Assembly (NCBI RefSeq): GCF_004359215.1
Contig: NW_027152091.1
Span: 1-24,642, forward strand
Source: Bremia lactucae
Lineage: Eukaryota; Oomycota; Peronosporomycetes; Peronosporales; Peronosporaceae
Reading direction: 5' to 3'
Length of the DNA: 24,642 nt
Shown: positions 1-9,564 of the stretch, one piece after another
Position numbering within the stretch: the first letter of the stretch is position 1
Layout of the letters: the number at the start of each line of letters is the position of its first letter
Program-made: the position numbers and the translations under genes
Notes under the pieces: generated by a model
Database searches by the model: none
What the model was told of the DNA's origin: nothing
What the model saw: the letters and a program-made list of their open reading frames with translations, nothing else

Positions 1-760
1 TCTCAAGAAGCCGCCAGCCTTTAAGGCTCGACCGCACTCATCACTAGACATTTTGTCTTTCTCCAGAAGAGCATGTTACGAAGGGATTGCCGCAAGGCTC
101 AATTCGCCCTCGATTTTACCGGTTACACCATTTACAAGCATATTCTATTCCTTACTCGTATCACTTTGTGAGGGTATAGATACTTTGCATCTCGCCTGCC
201 TTGGAGTAGAGACAATACGCCTCTTAGAGGCCGGCACATTCACGTCTTCAAATTTTCAGCCTGTATAAGATCTATACCAGAGCTGGTGTCTACTTCGACA
301 TCCGACAAGGAGTTAGAAAACTCAGCTTCCTTGTCCACATGTCACTTCACGTGCATTAGAAGAGTTTGACACGAAATGCCCTAGCGAACCGCCAATAGTG
401 TCACTGCTGACACTCAGTATGGTGCCACCTCGGCCGAACAAACTCGGTGGACTTAGACTTGCCACTCCACGTTTCTCAGGGATATTACACCCTTGATGAC
501 TCGGTCTAAGGCCAACAGCTTTCAGCATTCATTGAGGCGTTTTTACAACGAGTGTCACTCGACGGAATACGTGCCGTTCCACTTAATTCTGTTGCGGGCT
601 CAAACTTAATGTTTTCAACATTGGGTTTATTAACTTAGACATTCCAATGTCTAACCCACTGACAGATTTAGTCAGTCATTCGCACCAATAGCGTTTCTTG
701 TTGCCTAGCAAAGGTGGGCTCATTACTCTTCGAAACTTTGCTAGGAACATTGCGTGTGAC
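1..760 (-). pseudogene. Family A pol spacer between protease and RT
   Basis: No recognisable enzyme motif is present. The stretch is the inverted counterpart of about 20940-21700, where it links the protease to the reverse transcriptase of the right-hand family A copy. Only short open frames occur on either strand (for example 322-528 minus), and they are not conserved as frames between the two copies. It is most likely decayed polyprotein linker. Confidence 0.6.
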
Positions 761-762
761 GC

Positions 763-1100
763 TTAAGGTTTTAGACCTTCAATCGATCCATGGCTCTTGG
801 CGTTCAAGCCAGGCCATACCAAGGATGAGATCATATCTCGAATCCAATCAAGGACGAGACCACGTTGCATACTGTCAAAGCCAAGAAACTTTATGCGTAA
901 GTTCAAAGGAACTCTAGGAAGAGTGACACGAGCCCCAGTCGCTACGCGAACAGTGATTGAATTACTTTCATGCGCTTTAAGTCCTAAACGTATTGTTGAC
1001 TTCTTACAATCAAAGACGTCGAGCATAATTGCAAGACGCTCCTGAGCAAATTAAAACTGACCATGGCTTATCAAAGTCCATTCACAGTCGCTTGAGCGAC
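763..1100 (-). pseudogene. Family A retropepsin (aspartic protease), inactive
   Basis: Read on the minus strand, the frame near 1035-1055 gives I-C-S-G-A-S-C where the right copy has I-D-S-G-A-S-C. The catalytic Asp (GAC) has become TGC. Downstream, a second frame reads YDLILGMAWLERQEPWID followed by TGA where the right copy has Trp, matching the conserved late region of Gypsy proteases (LGMxWL, IDW). Frames do not join without shifts. The family is known to cleave gag-pol; this copy has lost an active-site residue and cannot do so. Confidence 0.75.
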
Positions 1101-1299
1101 TAACAAGCCAGGCTTGTACTCACGTCCCGTGCCATTACGCAAAGAGCTAATTGGGGTTAGGTCATGTCTACTCTCACCTCCGAGAGTTTTAATAGAGCCT
1201 AGGTCTTCCCCGGTTACTGGGTACCGACGTTTTTCGCACCGTACCAGATTTCTGGTATATGTCGGAATTGGTGCTCGTTCGAGCTTAACGAGTATTTAG

Positions 1300-2221
1300 T
1301 TGGGGACAGGCCAGACGTAAATTTTTCTTGCTTCCGCACATAAAACATCTAATGATTTCATGCTGTTCCACAGCTTGAAGTGCCTCTTCTCCTTCCTCAA
1401 CAAGGCTTAGATCCATGGGTTCCGGTCTATTAGATGGTACCCATGTGCTCGAAGAGCTTGTTTGGTAAATAGGCGTGCTAACGCGAGCAGACTTAAAGTC
1501 GAACTCGGTGCGTAGCGCTATGGCAACTGCCTCTTCATAAGTAGCAGGATGAGATCGGATTAATTCCGTCCGGGCAACGCGCCTTCATTGAGACCCCCCA
1601 TAAAGATGGTTCCTACAATTGCTTCTTGCACCGGGTCTTGATGCGTAGATGCAATGAGAAATCTCAACTCCTGGACAAAGTCTCCTAGGGTTCTTTTACC
1701 CTGTCGAGTCGCTAGGAGCCGTGCTCGCATGCGAAAAGCCTGATCAGGCGGTGCAAACATGCTGGTCATTTGCTGTTTCAGCGAATCCCATGAGGGAAAA
1801 GCGTCATTTATGGACGTGCTGCACGATAGTGCCCGCTCTACCTCCAAGTTTGGAAATAACCATAGCCACCTTTTGCCGTTCTGTTAAGAACAAGGCGGAA
1901 TCAATGGACATTTCCATCTGCTCAATCCAAAAAGGGAGATTTTCTCCCTCTTTTCCCTCAAATGTCTTCACATTTACATTTAGAGGGCGAGCCCTCGGCT
2001 CTGAGTCAGGTACAGAGATATACCGAGTTGGCATAGAAGCCGCAAAGTGGTCCTACCTGACCGACCAGGGAGGTTTCGTTCCGCATGAAGGCTTCAAGCC
2101 TTGCATTTAGGACCTCTGGTTCCTGGGAAATAATAAATTCCACGCGTTCAAGCTCGAATAAGGTTTTAGGCTTGTCATAAGCGGCGCGTTGCGCTTCTGA
2201 CAACTCTGGAACCTCTTCCAT
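1300..2221 (-). pseudogene. Family A gag (left copy), broken
   Basis: Gag forms the RNA-packaging capsid of the retrotransposon. The ATG at 2221 follows the LTR and PBS by about 60 bases and begins MEEVPELSEAQ, similar to MEEVSKLIEAQ at 19628. Three overlapping minus-strand frames cover the N-terminus (2006-2221), a linker (1804-2034) and a Retrotrans_gag core (1560-1847) with FPSWDSLKQQMTSMFAPPD, then RQGKRTLGDFVQELRFLIA. A zinc-knuckle relic at 1306-1350 reads CFMCGSKKNLRLAC: the His of CX2CX4HX4C is Asn here, while the right copy keeps His. At least two frameshifts make it non-functional. Confidence 0.8.
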
Positions 2222-2281
2222 TTTCGTGATGGATTAGTTTTGTAAAGACTCAGGCGTAGATTGACTACGAGTGCTACCGAG

Positions 2282-2743
2282 TGTAGCGGAGCTACCTCGT
2301 CCCTTAAGTCAGAGAAAGAATTTTAGCCTCAGAGAGCCTCTTCGTTCAATAGAACTATTGGGTTTAACAACTTAGGAATTCGTACAAGCTATTAGAGCTT
2401 AATGAATCCTAGTTCAAGGGTTCAGGGGTTCGTAGAACCAATGTATCTCAGAAAGGCTTCTATCTGTCACAGATCAATGCGCAAGCCTTAAAAAGACACT
2501 AGACGCTTTAAGAACAAAAGGGGAACTCAACTTTTTTAATTAATTAAATCTTTAGACCTTACCGTACCTAATTTTAAGATAAATTTTGGTCGCCAGATAA
2601 AGATCTGGCGGCGACCACATTTGTTACCCATAATACAATGGGATTTTGATAATCAACTATTTTAAAGTAAAATAAAGGGTATTTTACCCACATAGTAAAT
2701 GTACCACAACAACGGCTTTCCAACCAATGTGTGCCTCATTACA
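2282..2743 (-). repeat. LTR of family A, 5' LTR (left copy)
   Basis: This is a 462-base LTR with TGTA...TACA ends in minus orientation. Two bases after its end lies a PBS-like site whose first base is mutated (CGGTAGCAC instead of TGGTAGCAC). It has three nested hairpins: GGGTATTTTACCC (about 2678-2690), CCCAT/ATGGG (about 2628-2643) and CGCCAGAT-loop-ATCTGGCG (about 2592-2611). Full length compares with 467 bases at 23886-24352. The copy at 19288-19571 lacks about 180 bases of the middle to 3' part. Confidence 0.85.
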
Positions 2744-2957
2744 GAGGCAGTCAAAAACACGTCCATTTGGGCGAGCGCGCGTAGACAGGCACAACCGCGT
2801 CCCTGATTGCGCATGAAATGCAACGTCAACATTTGTTGGTATTCCTTATGTCTAACATTAACACCATTTTGTTCGGTATTGAGGTTTCGACCTCCAAGCG
2901 ATACGGAGCCTTACATTCGACCAGCACCATTTGTTGGACACATTGCTGAGCTCTATA
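2744..2957 (-). repeat. Duplicated flank outside LTR A (left)
   Basis: This 214-base stretch matches, inverted, 19030-19239. On the minus strand both copies share an open stretch beginning VQQMVLVEC, then a frame with LEVETSIPNKM. Many differences change residues and the left copy ends earlier in one frame, so function is not indicated. A possible primer-site-like string TGGTGCTGGTCGAATG follows ACA-AA in both copies, so the flank could be the leader of a still older LTR element into which family A inserted. This reading is uncertain. Confidence 0.5.
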
Positions 2958-3487
2958 TGTAGGCGGGCACGTCGTAATGCGGCCACGCTCTACTTAGACA
3001 CACACCCTAGCACAGCGAGGAAGCGGTTTAACCAGCTTCTCTTGCGCGCAGTGAGGTAGTTGTGTGGGCGCGCAAGCGACCTCACCCAACGCACTAAGTA
3101 CTCCGGTTAACTGTCGTCACGGGAGCGGTAATCCGGCTCCTCGTGCGCACTTACCAAGCAGGATGTAGTTTTCAGACTGGTTTATATTTTTAATCATATT
3201 AAATACAAGTACCTATTTTTACCAATCGAAATGTCATCTCTATAGATAACAATATGTATTGCGAGCGTATCTTTCTAGATACCTCGCGTAACGGATGACG
3301 CTAGGCGTCATCCCTCGTAATGTGAATGCACCGATGTGCATCACATACACAAGGGTTGGTCACAAATGTGCACCACACCCGAGTGCTGGGTCTAGTTACT
3401 ATAATTTAGTAATTGACCATCCCCTTAAGTACACCAAGTGTACTTAACGGGAACTGTGTTACATTCGGGCAACTTTAGCCCGTTACA
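2958..3487 (-). repeat. Solo LTR of family C in left arm
   Basis: This is a 530-base unit with TGTAACGGG...CCTACA ends in minus orientation. The same sequence family occurs at 15737-16270 and 18291-18475 next to family C gag and integrase remains, which identifies it as an LTR. Near-matching 5-base flanks (tagag and tatag, read on minus) look like a target-site duplication. The right arm around 19018-19035 has the uninterrupted site (cctataaagctcagc). No internal element sequence accompanies it, so it is a solo LTR. Confidence 0.8.
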
Positions 3488-4030
3488 CTCTAGGCACGTT
3501 TTTTAAATTGTTATGACATAGGCGGCCAATATACTAATGGCATAAGGCCTTTCGGTGCGCGTTCTCTTTTAGCAACGCCAAATAGGCAGCCTCCGCATGT
3601 ATAATTAGCTGTACTCGAAATAGCGGGACCAAGCCGGGCACATTCTTAGACTCGGCTTTGATATTGTCGATTACCAGATCAGGAGCAAGCTTGGTATGAG
3701 CGAGCGTAAATTTTTATGCATACGCCAACAGCTGACGCTTACCTAAATGTAGCGATAGTGTGAACGACTATCAGTAGACAGCGAAGGCCTACATGATACC
3801 TGCATCTTCCTACGATGTTCCGCTATAAAAATATGCTGCAGCGAGTGTATGCTCGAGATTTTGCTCGACCTCTAAAATGAAGATTGCGTGGGCTAAAATT
3901 GAAGCTTCATTGTAAGGGTGGTCGATTTGGTCATTTTCGCCTCGCGAACCAGATGCGAAGATTTTCATTGATCTTCCTATCCGACGAATTTAATTAAACC
4001 GATGATAGGATTCAATTCAGGCATCAGTAA
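3488..4030 (-). pseudogene. Decayed reading frame shared by both arms (left copy)
   Basis: The minus strand carries a frame that can be followed for about 130 codons with shared stops. Its best segment reads KFTLAHTKLAPDLVIDNIK and later HAEAAYLALLKENAHRKAL. The right arm at 18640-19020 encodes nearly the same residues. Stop codons in the upstream part (TAG after a TCG, TAG before GCC, a TGA) occur at the same places in both arms, so it was already broken before the duplication. I do not recognise the protein. It may be a fragment of an older mobile element. Confidence 0.4.
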
Positions 4031-4242
4031 ATCAGCCTGAGCCGGCACGTTGATCTTAGTGTAGGCTTTAATCAAGAGCATTCTCATCGACATGCCTCTA
4101 ACTGAGCGCTTTTCACTGGGATGCCCTGCGTAAACATGTGACGGATTCGCTCAGGAACAACTTACCATGCATCTTACGCAGTACTCATAATAAGTGTATT
4201 TTAATCGGGGGGAATTACCTCAAACGTCGCAAATGAATCTCG
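4031..4242. other. Unique spacer between inverted arm and duplicated promoter
   Basis: I see no gene, no similarity to the rest of the window and no clear repeat. It joins the inner end of the left inverted arm to the upstream copy of the TMEM41-like gene's 5' region. Confidence 0.5.
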
Positions 4243-4717
4243 CGCTGGAACGGAGATAGTGTGCAGCACAAGGAACACCTGTTTATTTTACTTAGCTAGC
4301 TCTACGTCGTAACTAAGTATACTTACTAAACAATGTAGAGCAATAAGAAACTGTTTCTTGTCGTCATTATTTTTAATATTGATATCCTTCTATGGCTATT
4401 ATGGCGGTAGGCTCCGAGCCACGTAGACCTTTATCCAAATGTAAACTAGAATCGGTTGCCGCACTCGATCTTTACAGCCTTACCAAATATACATCAGCCA
4501 AAGGATCATACTTCCCTAAAATTTTACTTAGTTAAATTGTATACCAACTGGCATTCTTTCTTAATTTTAATAACGACCTGGCAATAAAATTCAATTTAAA
4601 TAACTATATAAAATATTCAAAACATAACTACCCTACGTTCTTCCGATCACTTTCTTAAAATGGACCCGCAGCAGTCGACAATGTTTACAACGTTATCGGA
4701 ATGGCGCCGGGACCTCT
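4243..4717 (+). repeat. Upstream copy of TMEM41-like promoter and start
   Basis: This matches 10605-11079 in direct orientation, beginning with atctcgcgctgg and ending at the codons for WRRDL. Both contain the AT-rich upstream DNA and the first codons of the gene. The copy stops exactly at the family B LTR (4718), while the other copy starts exactly at the opposite LTR (10604/10605). Similarity by eye is high but clearly not identical, comparable to the divergence between the two family B LTRs. Confidence 0.9.
4660..4717 (+). pseudogene. Truncated 5' end of a TMEM41-like gene
   Basis: ATG at 4660 opens a frame of 19 codons, MDPQQSTMFTTLSEWRRDL, cut by the family B LTR. The last residues align in frame with SDWRRDL of the intact gene at 11051. 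This copy keeps an upstream ATG that the intact copy has lost (CAG at the same place), and differs by one inserted base before the downstream ATG. It therefore shows a longer N-terminus than the surviving gene. The rest of the coding region is absent here. Confidence 0.75.
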
Positions 4718-4964
4718 TGTGTGGAATGGGGGTAAATTACGACTGAATTAATTTAGTTTTACTAACCGATACTTTTGGTTCACTCCTTAAGGTATCGCCT
4801 ATCCTAAATCTAATTCTTACGAAGTATCATATCTCCTAATTGCGCAAACCTTATACTTGTTTTAATTATGGCGCATATGTAAATTTGAATTAAAGAAAAT
4901 GAATGGTTCAATAGATGAATCGAAATGAGTGGCCAAGGGCTTAGCGAGTTAACTGGTCCTGACA
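4718..4964 (-). repeat. 3' LTR of family B
   Basis: This is a 247-base direct repeat of 10355-10604. In element orientation it begins TGTCAGGACC and ends CCACACA. It lies directly after the polypurine tract and cuts the coding frame of the upstream TMEM41-like copy after codon 19. Confidence 0.9.
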
Positions 4965-4975
4965 TCCTCCCCGAT
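4965..4975 (-). other. Polypurine tract of family B
   Basis: On the minus strand TCGGGGAGGA directly precedes the TG of the 3' LTR. A purine run at this place primes plus-strand DNA synthesis in LTR retrotransposons. Confidence 0.75.
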
Positions 4976-5185
4976 TTGATCTCTCGTTGACGCTGATTGA
5001 AGTCGGCGACGAGGTCCTTCCAGTGGGAGACATGGCGAATATTTTTCTCTTTTTCTTAGCTTGCTTCTTCCTTAGTTTCGCCATGCCATTGTACGAGCCA
5101 GTATGGTTAGCGATTGAGTTGGCTTTCTTCAACAGACGTTCAATAACTTGAAAATGATCCGCTGTGCCATTATCCACGAATTGTG
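4965..5185 (-). pseudogene. Chromodomain at C-terminus of family B integrase
   Basis: One minus-strand frame reads PYWLVQWHGETKEEAS, a stop, EKEKNIRHVSHWKDLV, then ADFNQRQ. This fits the second half of a chromodomain (YLVKWxG, EExxWEPxxNI, and the closing helix). The stop falls where the family usually has Trp, so TGG to TAG/TAA decay is likely. Another stop precedes PYW. The frame runs on into the LTR. The domain is known to guide integration to modified histone tails. A different frame in the same place (4941-5177) is longer but meaningless. Confidence 0.7.
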
Positions 5186-6420
5186 ATGCTTTCGGTATCG
5201 GGCGACTTCGAAACCTTTCCGGTGTCGGTTCATACTTGATAGAACATCAACATTAAAGGTTGGAATAATCCTATTCATAGTTTGTGGTAACTCAAGCTTG
5301 CCACATTAGAATTAAACATTTTGATAGTTTCGAATGGTTCCACCTTTCTTGCCGCAATCTTGGCTCTTGGTGTCCCATATTTTTCGCAGCGTGTTTAAAC
5401 GATATTTTGCGAGTATCAAGTATAAGTAGATCTCCAACTTTGAATTCGACCTGATTTATTCGGCGCTTTTGATCGTAATATTGCTTTTGCGAAGCTTGTG
5501 CTATCAACAGATTTCTGCGAGCCTGATCGATGATATTTGCTCGTACTTCGATAAACTCTTTTGCGTAAACGTCAATATCCTTTGGTTGACTAGTCCAGCC
5601 CAGTGACTTTTGCCATGCAGAGCGTTCCCTTCTTCCCGTATCTATTTCAAAGGAAGAGTATCCAGTAGATGCACGAACCAGTATAGACGCATACTCTATG
5701 CTTCCCAAGTGTTCGGTCCTGTCAGTGCCATGGTAAGATGCTATGCGATTGAGTGCGTCTTCTACCACAAGGTTCTGGCGCTCGGTCTGTCCATCGGCTT
5801 AAGCCCGATAAGCGGTTGTAATACTTAGACGAACACCGATGATCGTCATCAATGACTTCGAAAACATGGACGTGAACTTGCTATCTCGGTCACTGATATT
5901 AACTGCGGGAATACCATGGTGTCGAATGACAGCATCAAAAAATACTTTTGCTGTGGTGCATGCATCGTCCTTATCGTGCACTGCTGCATACTTCGTGCGT
6001 TTGGAAAACTTATCGACAACAGTTAGGATGGCAAATCCATTGGAAACAGGAAGCCCTCTTATAAAGTCCATTGATACCACTTGCCAGCAAGCATCCGGTA
6101 TTGGAATTGGCATAAGTAATACGTTGTTTTTTTGTTAATTATCATGTTTCCGACGTGCGCAGGTTTCCCAAGTTTTGACATATTCCTTGACGTTTCTCTG
6201 CAACGATTTCCGGTAATACCACTGAGCAACTCGCAAGAATGTTCTGCGATTGCCCGGCAGAGCAGCTATTGCCGAATTATCATATTTCGATATTACATTC
6301 GTTCGCAAGCGGTTGTTGTTGAGCACGCAAAGACGTTTAATGTGCGCAAAAACAACAATTTCTCTTGCTTCACAATCAATAAACTTGTTTCGGAGCTTTT
6401 CCATGCTTCTTTAGGCAATT
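5186..6420 (-). pseudogene. Family B integrase (zinc-binding, DDE core, C-terminal)
   Basis: The enzyme inserts element cDNA into the host genome. On the minus strand, 6404-6135 holds the end of the HHCC zinc domain (TWETCARRK). 6113-5799 holds the core with VSMDFIRGLP (first Asp) and NISDRDSKF (second Asp). After a TAA at 5799, the same frame continues DGQTERQNLVVEDALNRI, which supplies the catalytic Glu. The C-terminal part to 5292 includes FKVGDLLILDT, typical of the Gypsy integrase tail. All three catalytic residues remain, but the in-frame stop and the frame break between zinc domain and core disable it. Confidence 0.85.
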
Positions 6421-6484
6421 CTGGCAAAGCCTTATTGAAGTAGCTTACGAACTTCTGTTGACAACTCGCCATACGACACTGTCA

Positions 6485-8076
6485 TTAAGGCAGCAACTTG
6501 CAGAGTCTCAGCTTCCTCCCGGGGCAGAGTTGGCACCGAGGGCGAACAAAGTAAACGTGTACCTCGTTGTTGGCAACTAGAAAATCGCACTTATGAAAGC
6601 GGATATTGTCCACGACAGAATCATCAGGCCGGCGCGAAAGCGCATCAGCTACAACGTTTAAAGCACCATTAATGTGGTGTATAGTAAACGCGTATTGAGC
6701 GAAGGTGGTCAAGTATCGAGCCAACTTCGGCGAGACTGACGGATGATGAAGAAGCCAAGAGCAGGCGCTATTGCCCATTTTTCTAACCCCTCTTTTATTG
6801 CAAATAGATCCTTCTCACGAGCAGGCCAACTAATCTCACGGATTCCAAGTTTCTTTGAGTAAAACGCTACTGGATGGTCATGTCTATTGATAAATTGCGA
6901 TAAGTCGCCACCAATGCACGACCCCGATGCATCCGTAGTGAGAACAAACGGGCGTGAAGAGTTAGGCAAAGTCAGCACAGGTGCAGCTTGTAAGGCAGAC
7001 TTCAGCCTTACGAGCAAATCCTCTTGTTCTGCATTCAAGACCCATGAAAAATCTTTCCTAACGAGATGGCTCAACGGCAGAACTATTTGCGCAAACTGAT
7101 GAATAAAGCGGCGATAATAACAAGCAAGACCAAGAAAACTTTGCGATTCCTTTACAGAGGTAAGTGAAGGCCACTTCGCGATTGCTTCCGCCTTTGTTTT
7201 CGATAAATAATCCGTCACCAGAAACAGCGTGCCCCAAAAAGCTGACCTCTTGACGCGCGAACTTGCACTTACCAATGTGAGCGAAGAGTATTCACTTGCG
7301 TAAGACGTCGAACACGATAGCATGAAATAATTGACCCCAGTATTACATTAAAAGTAATTAATAGCCAATGGTGTCAGGGTTATGAATGTTCAGATAATTT
7401 AGAATTTTCAGAAGTACCTTTTTTTGAGACGGAAAAGATGCATGTACCATCCAAATATACAACAACGAATGAGAACTTTTCAAAAAGAACACGCATCAAG
7501 CGCGACGAAATGCGAGGCATTCCAGCAAGGCCCATCGGCGCAACGCACCACTGATATGTCTCATTTGATTTACGAAACGCAGTGTACGTTTTGCTATCCG
7601 GATGAATATGCCTCTGATGGTACCCTTGAGCTAAGTCAATGACTGTGAAGTAGCTCATACCATACATCTTATCGAATAATTTATCGATTCGCGGCAAAGG
7701 TATTTTAGGGACGACTGACGTTGAGTTGACGTAACGAAAGCCAATCACCCAACTGAGCAAAATGTTCGCGTTTCCGGATCGAATCCATTCCGAACGAGAT
7801 ACACCTCGTACCGATCGTTGGGTCATTTTAAGGAATGCCGAAGATGTTTGATACCCAAAGCGAGTCTGAAAGCTCGATCTATCCGCATGAAAGGTTCTCA
7901 TCGACGAACTTCTGTAAAGCCTTTTGTTCAGCTTGTGAAAGTCGAAATGGCGAACGATTACTCGGTTGCACACCGGGCTGTATATTGATACCAAACTCCA
8001 CCGACCGATGAGGAGGCAATGAATTCGGTAACTTTTCTGGGAATACATCTTTATAGGAATCGAGTAAAGCCTTCAA
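6485..8076 (-). pseudogene. Family B reverse transcriptase and RNase H
   Basis: Minus-strand frames give the RT start (8076-7879, SLPPHRSVEFGINIQPG), MSYFTVIDLAQGYHQ (first catalytic Asp), VAPMGLAGMP, and VVYLDGTCIFS where the YxDD box has become YLDG. After a 60-base insertion at 7327-7386 the thumb and connection follow (SFLGLACYYRRFIHQFA), then RNase H with LTTDASGSCIGG, HPVAFYSKKL and WPAREKDLFAIKEGLE. It ends at HINGALNVVADALSRRPD near 6640. Several frame changes and the lost second Asp show it is inactive. Confidence 0.85.
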
Positions 8077-8235
8077 TCGTTTTCACGAGGTTTTGTAAAT
8101 TCCGACTCTTGATAAATTTTGACACGATAGACTTCTTCAAATTGTGATGTCTTCAATTTCCTTAAGAAGTCAGCAGAGGAATAATGACCGATTCACAACC
8201 TCATCATATGGTATGTCACCACTTTTGAACGAAAC

Positions 8236-8560
8236 TTGATGAGTACGTCAATTAATGATTGGCTCGTGCGCAGCACACCAGGGCTTACCCGGAATTACAT
8301 CATGGCAATTGCTCATTGGCCACTCAATGACCGGAACGTCAGAAATTCGATTATCATCAAATGGGCTATTGGCGACTCCTTTCTTCACTTATTTTTGGTG
8401 TTATTAGTGCCTTCGAAACGAGTGACTTGAAAGCCATTTCAGGACATGACGCATTGCAGCAAACTCGGCTTCACCCCATTGCATGTGGCGCCAGAATCGA
8501 GTATCATATTGACAGCACGATCGTCAAGATGACCCTTTTAGATGATCAAATCTTTTCCCG
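8236..8560 (-). pseudogene. Family B retropepsin
   Basis: The minus-strand frame near 8470-8510 reads VNMILDSGATCNGVKPS, the DSGA active-site loop of LTR-element aspartic proteases. It follows the gag frame by a short shift. Further on, stops interrupt the frame and the second half of the enzyme is hard to trace. It would process the polyprotein; this copy is broken. Confidence 0.65.
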
Positions 8561-9535
8561 TGAAGGAAGCAAAGTCAGCTTCACATAGTGTGGTGATAGC
8601 TTCGTTTGACGCAGTCGCGATGGTTTCTTCTTTAACTGACTCATTCACGAAATAGTTGGCGTTCGCACGATCGCGACGATATCCGTTGCCGCGATTATTT
8701 TGCTGGTTCCTGCGCTTGTAACACTGCTGAATCGTGTGCCCCAGTATTTTGCAGTATGCACACTTTCGTTTATTTCGACGTCGATTATGGACGCAAGAAG
8801 ACCTATTAAATGGCCGAGCATTGCCGATTTCCATCGGCTCTGGCTTCTTGTTTAATTCTCTGGCCACATTTTGTGGACCAGGACGAGGTTTTGTAGCGTT
8901 GTGGTGATGATAAACACCCGAATGTGTGCGTTCAAAATCGAGCGCCACAGTAATAGCATCCTACAGTGCGTTTCCCCGTCGATATTGAACTTCTTCTTGA
9001 GTTCTTGCTTTAAACCCTCGTTGAAAATAGATGAAATGTCAACTCGAGTCATGTCCTCAACTTGCGAAATAATGTGTCGAGATTTCGCAATGTAGTCCGT
9101 TAAGCCTTTGCAATTGGCTTGTCTCAGCCGATGCAGATCGTCTCGAAGACGTTGTTGCAGATCCGCAAAGACGAATTGTTTTTTTTTCACTGCTAGAGAA
9201 AACTCATCGGCTGAGTGAATTTCTTTTTTGATGCAGCAAGAGCCATTGTGCTGCTGGTCCTCGCAATGAGCTTCCTAGTACGGCAAGTACTTGAGGAGCC
9301 TTTGCGTCCTCTTTCCACTTCTTACCGTGCGCAATAAAATATTGCTGTACTTGCGCGTAATAAAGGCGAACCGACTCTTCGCTTTTTCCGCTTTACGTCG
9401 GCATCCTTAGCCCGTCCACCTTAAGCCCACCTATCTTTTAGGAATTAGCGAATGTTTTGATTAACTCTTGTTGTTGCTGTAGCATGTGCATCATTTGCTG
9501 CATTAGCTCGGCGTTTGAGGGTTGCCCATAATGGA
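8538..9535 (-). pseudogene. Family B gag with CCHC zinc knuckle
   Basis: This is the capsid and nucleocapsid protein. The minus strand starts with a Gln-rich helix (ELMQQMMHMLQQQQELI, about 9515-9460), then VRLYYAQVQQYFIAHGKK and VLAVLGSSLRGPAAQWL, then ADLQQRLRDDLHRLRQAN (from 9190), and after a shift near 8945 the basic tail with CAYCKILGHTIQQC, a perfect CX2CX4HX4C knuckle at about 8715-8760. Stops and shifts interrupt it at least three times. The knuckle binds element RNA. Confidence 0.8.
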
Positions 9536-9564
9536 AGAAGAATGTGTTCGGAACTATAAAAAGA

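Larger units (their letters stand above)
1..2743 (-). mobile_element. Ty3/Gypsy element, family A, 5' part (left copy)
   Basis: This is a minus-strand LTR retrotransposon, truncated by the window start. In its own direction it holds the 5' LTR (2743-2282), a PBS-like site, gag, a CCHC knuckle, an aspartic protease and the spacer leading to RT. RT, RNase H and integrase would lie left of position 1. Every coding part is broken by stops or shifts, so it is not autonomous. The same parts occur on the plus strand from 19240 onward. The five bases outside the LTR (gcctc, read on minus) are identical in both copies, which shows a shared insertion site. Confidence 0.85.
1..4030 (-). repeat. Left arm of large inverted duplication
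   Basis: The reverse complement of this stretch matches 18476-21700 piece by piece: pol spacer (about 60 with 21640), gag start (2221 with 19628), LTR A (2282-2743 with 19288-19571), flanking DNA (2744-2957 with 19030-19239) and older flank (3488-4030 with 18480-19020). The match includes DNA outside the retrotransposon, so a block was duplicated in inverted orientation. The left arm alone carries a 530-base solo LTR at 2958-3487. Homology reaches window position 1, so the arm probably continues outside. Divergence is visible throughout, so this is not a recent copy or a simple assembly mirror. Confidence 0.85.

Noticed and set aside
1721..2110. 129-codon plus-strand frame in the left arm
   Set aside because: Antisense of family A gag, whose motifs are on the minus strand.
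7327..7386. Spliceosomal intron in the RT
   Set aside because: No GT...AG boundaries on the coding strand and flanked by a five-base direct repeat.
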